The notes under the pieces: generated by a model
Told to the model about the DNA's origin: nothing
Database searches by the model: none
What the model saw: the letters and a program-made list of their open reading frames with translations, nothing else
Program-made: the position numbers and the translations under genes
In this document: piece by piece, positions 62,358 to 64,000 of the stretch
Layout: every line of letters begins with the position of its first letter
Position numbering within the stretch: position 1 is the first letter of the stretch
DNA from: Fasciolopsis buskii
Taxonomy: Eukaryota; Platyhelminthes; Trematoda; Plagiorchiida; Fasciolidae
Reading direction: 5' to 3'
Length of the DNA: 64,000 bases
NCBI GenBank assembly: GCA_008360955.1
Contig: LUCM01000674.1
Location: 186,001-250,000 of the forward strand

Positions 62358-64000
62358 GGCAAACGAAGTGACGTTCTGATAAAGATCATTTATCCGCCGT
62401 CTTTTGCAGTCACCGAGGACTAGACAGCAAACTTGAAAGACCGCGCCTTTGAAGGTCACTGCAGCGCAGTTTAGTGGCGTTTCGTCCGCCCAGGAACTAC
62501 AGTTTTCGGATGGCTAGATTTACGGCCAAGCGACCGACAAGAACATTCGAACTATTTTTGCTGCCATTGAATTTTTCACCTATTTTCTAGAAGCGAGCCT
62601 GTTCATGGACGACCTTTGGCATCTTAAAAAGTGGGAAAGAAATCCTTGGAGGCGTTTTAACGCTAAAAGTAGGGGGCTTGCCTAAACCCAAAATATGCCA
62701 TGTAATGATGGCCGGAAACCGTCCCGCCATAAGTCAGTAGCCAGCGATCGCTGTGCAGTGATCCTGCGGTGCACTGCACCACACTGGAACATGGATTTCT
62801 TTCCTCCGGACCGTTTGTCTAACCGAGCCTTGACACCCCGATGTGGTTGTCATTCGCAAGTTGCTCATGCCCGCTTCGCTCGCACATTTTTGTCAGTTAT
62901 ACTCAACCTTCTACAGCTTCGTATTGCCTTTCCTTGTACCGTTAGAGCGAATGATACCCAAGGAGTCACAACGGACAAGGATAAGCAAAAGTAATACGAA
63001 GTCCGCGTTATTGAAATCAGACTTGCGAAGTTTTGAACCGTCCAAAATTGCACAGGCATTTAATTTTCTATTTTTTACTAAGTCCCCGTTCGCAGCTCTT
63101 GCTCTTCAGGAGTGAAGATTGCCGTTTTTCTCCTACATGGTTGAATTTTGCCGTTGTTTCTAAGTTGCCCTTTGCTTTTCGTGTGCGTTATTATTGTTTA
63201 CGTTGTTCCGTTGGTGACCGTTCGGTGCGTTTTATTCGCGCTTTTTTATACGCGATGTCGTGTCCACAAGGCGAGAATCGTCGCTGTTCCGAGCAATAGG
63301 CCACTTCAGTGGGCACATAACTTCCTTCGCCCCATCCGACTCTGGGCTCCGGTTTTTCTAGGTTTGGCTGGTTTTCCGGAAATACATGGCAATCCACGGT
63401 CATTTCGTGCTTAAGTGCACTAAATTTGCGAATCGCAGCACAGAACATGGTCGAAGCTCAACGGCGGTTGTCGAGGTGTGACCGGAGTCCCCAAACGATA
63501 AAAGCGTTGCGCAGCAGAAAAAAGTGAGGTGAGGAGAGGAACAGCAATGTTAATACGATAGTTGGATGGAAGTAGTGAAAAACAGGCGGAACTCCATGCA
63601 AAGTGGATAAAACATGTATTTGAGAAAATCAAACGGCCGTCGAAATGCAGGAGGAATAGGAAAACTGTCAAGATTTTCTCAAATTATCTGGAGGATATTT
63701 CATGAAACTTTGGATATGAAAATCCTGAAAATACTGATTGTATATACATGCCGAAGACGGCAAGTTGTACCGGGAGGTGCGACGGATAAGAAAATATTTG
63801 TAAAAAATTCCCTTAACATTTTAGCCATCACTGTCCTCTGTGTTGTTATTTTTGTTGTCTCAGCTTTTGATCCTAGTCAGAGGTATTGGTGGGGAATATT
63901 AGGAGTGCGAGTCGTCCCATAGGCAGTGTTATCCATGCTTCTGTCCATTTGCAAAGATGCGTGTTGAGGTTTCCATTGCGATAATCAGCGTAGTTTCGAT
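62358..64000 (-). promoter_or_regulatory. 5' flank of the FN3 gene, probable promoter region
   Basis: The 1.6 kb upstream of the first ATG. The part at 62.7-63.5 kb is richer in GC and CpG than the introns (CGATCGC, TTCGCTCGC, ATACGCGATG), a common feature of promoters. No clear TATA box was found at a sensible distance. Plus-strand frames of 88-102 codons (62695-63922) overlap each other and match nothing I know; a divergently transcribed neighbour is possible. Confidence 0.3.

Overview
Eukaryotic, intron-rich DNA (roughly 40% GC by eye) with no bacterial-type gene packing. Two broken non-LTR reverse transcriptase copies resemble the RTE-like elements common in parasitic flatworms. Together with the many tiny exons this makes a trematode or tapeworm the best guess for the source; that is inference, not proof.

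My main reading is that almost the whole window is ONE very long gene on the minus strand, transcribed from about 62.36 kb down to at least 0.6 kb. It starts with a signal-peptide exon (ATG at 62357) and continues through at least 33 further candidate exons that encode fibronectin type III (FN3)-like beta-sandwich domains, mostly split over two or more exons. I found exons by reading the minus strand for FN3-like residue patterns bounded by AG acceptors and GT donors, then checking that intron phases chain. The chain is consistent from the first exon to the last: 1-0, 0-1, 1-0, 0-0, 0-2, 2-1, 1-0, 0-1, 1-2, 2-2, 2-1, 1-1, 1-2, 2-2, 2-1, 1-0, 0-1, 1-0, 0-1, 1-0, 0-1, then all 1-1. The product would be a secreted or cell-surface multi-FN3 protein. 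No stop codon, membrane anchor or GPI signal was found, so the 3' end probably lies left of the window.

Layout, right to left along the transcript. 62.4-64.0 kb: upstream region with a GC-rich, CpG-containing stretch. 62.0-62.4 kb: first exon. 22.6-55.3 kb: diverged, single-copy FN3 half-domain exons, including several of 32-59 nt. 56.9-58.7 kb and 49.7-51.1 kb: RTE-like reverse transcriptase remnants inside introns. 6.7-17.8 kb: a tandem array of a 3,659-bp genomic unit in about 3.5 copies, nearly identical, each carrying three phase 1-1 exons (288 + 171 + 126 = 585 nt, 195 residues, two FN3 domains). 0.6-0.7 kb: a diverged 126-nt exon that completes the last, truncated repeat.

The most interesting feature is this array: a recent in-frame amplification of a two-domain FN3 cassette by genomic tandem duplication. 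The first copy contains a 10-N gap that, by comparison with the next copy, hides about 1,488 bp. Each full unit also carries an antisense Ty3/gypsy-like RNase H remnant. I see no rRNA, intact tRNA, CRISPR or bacterial-type operon.
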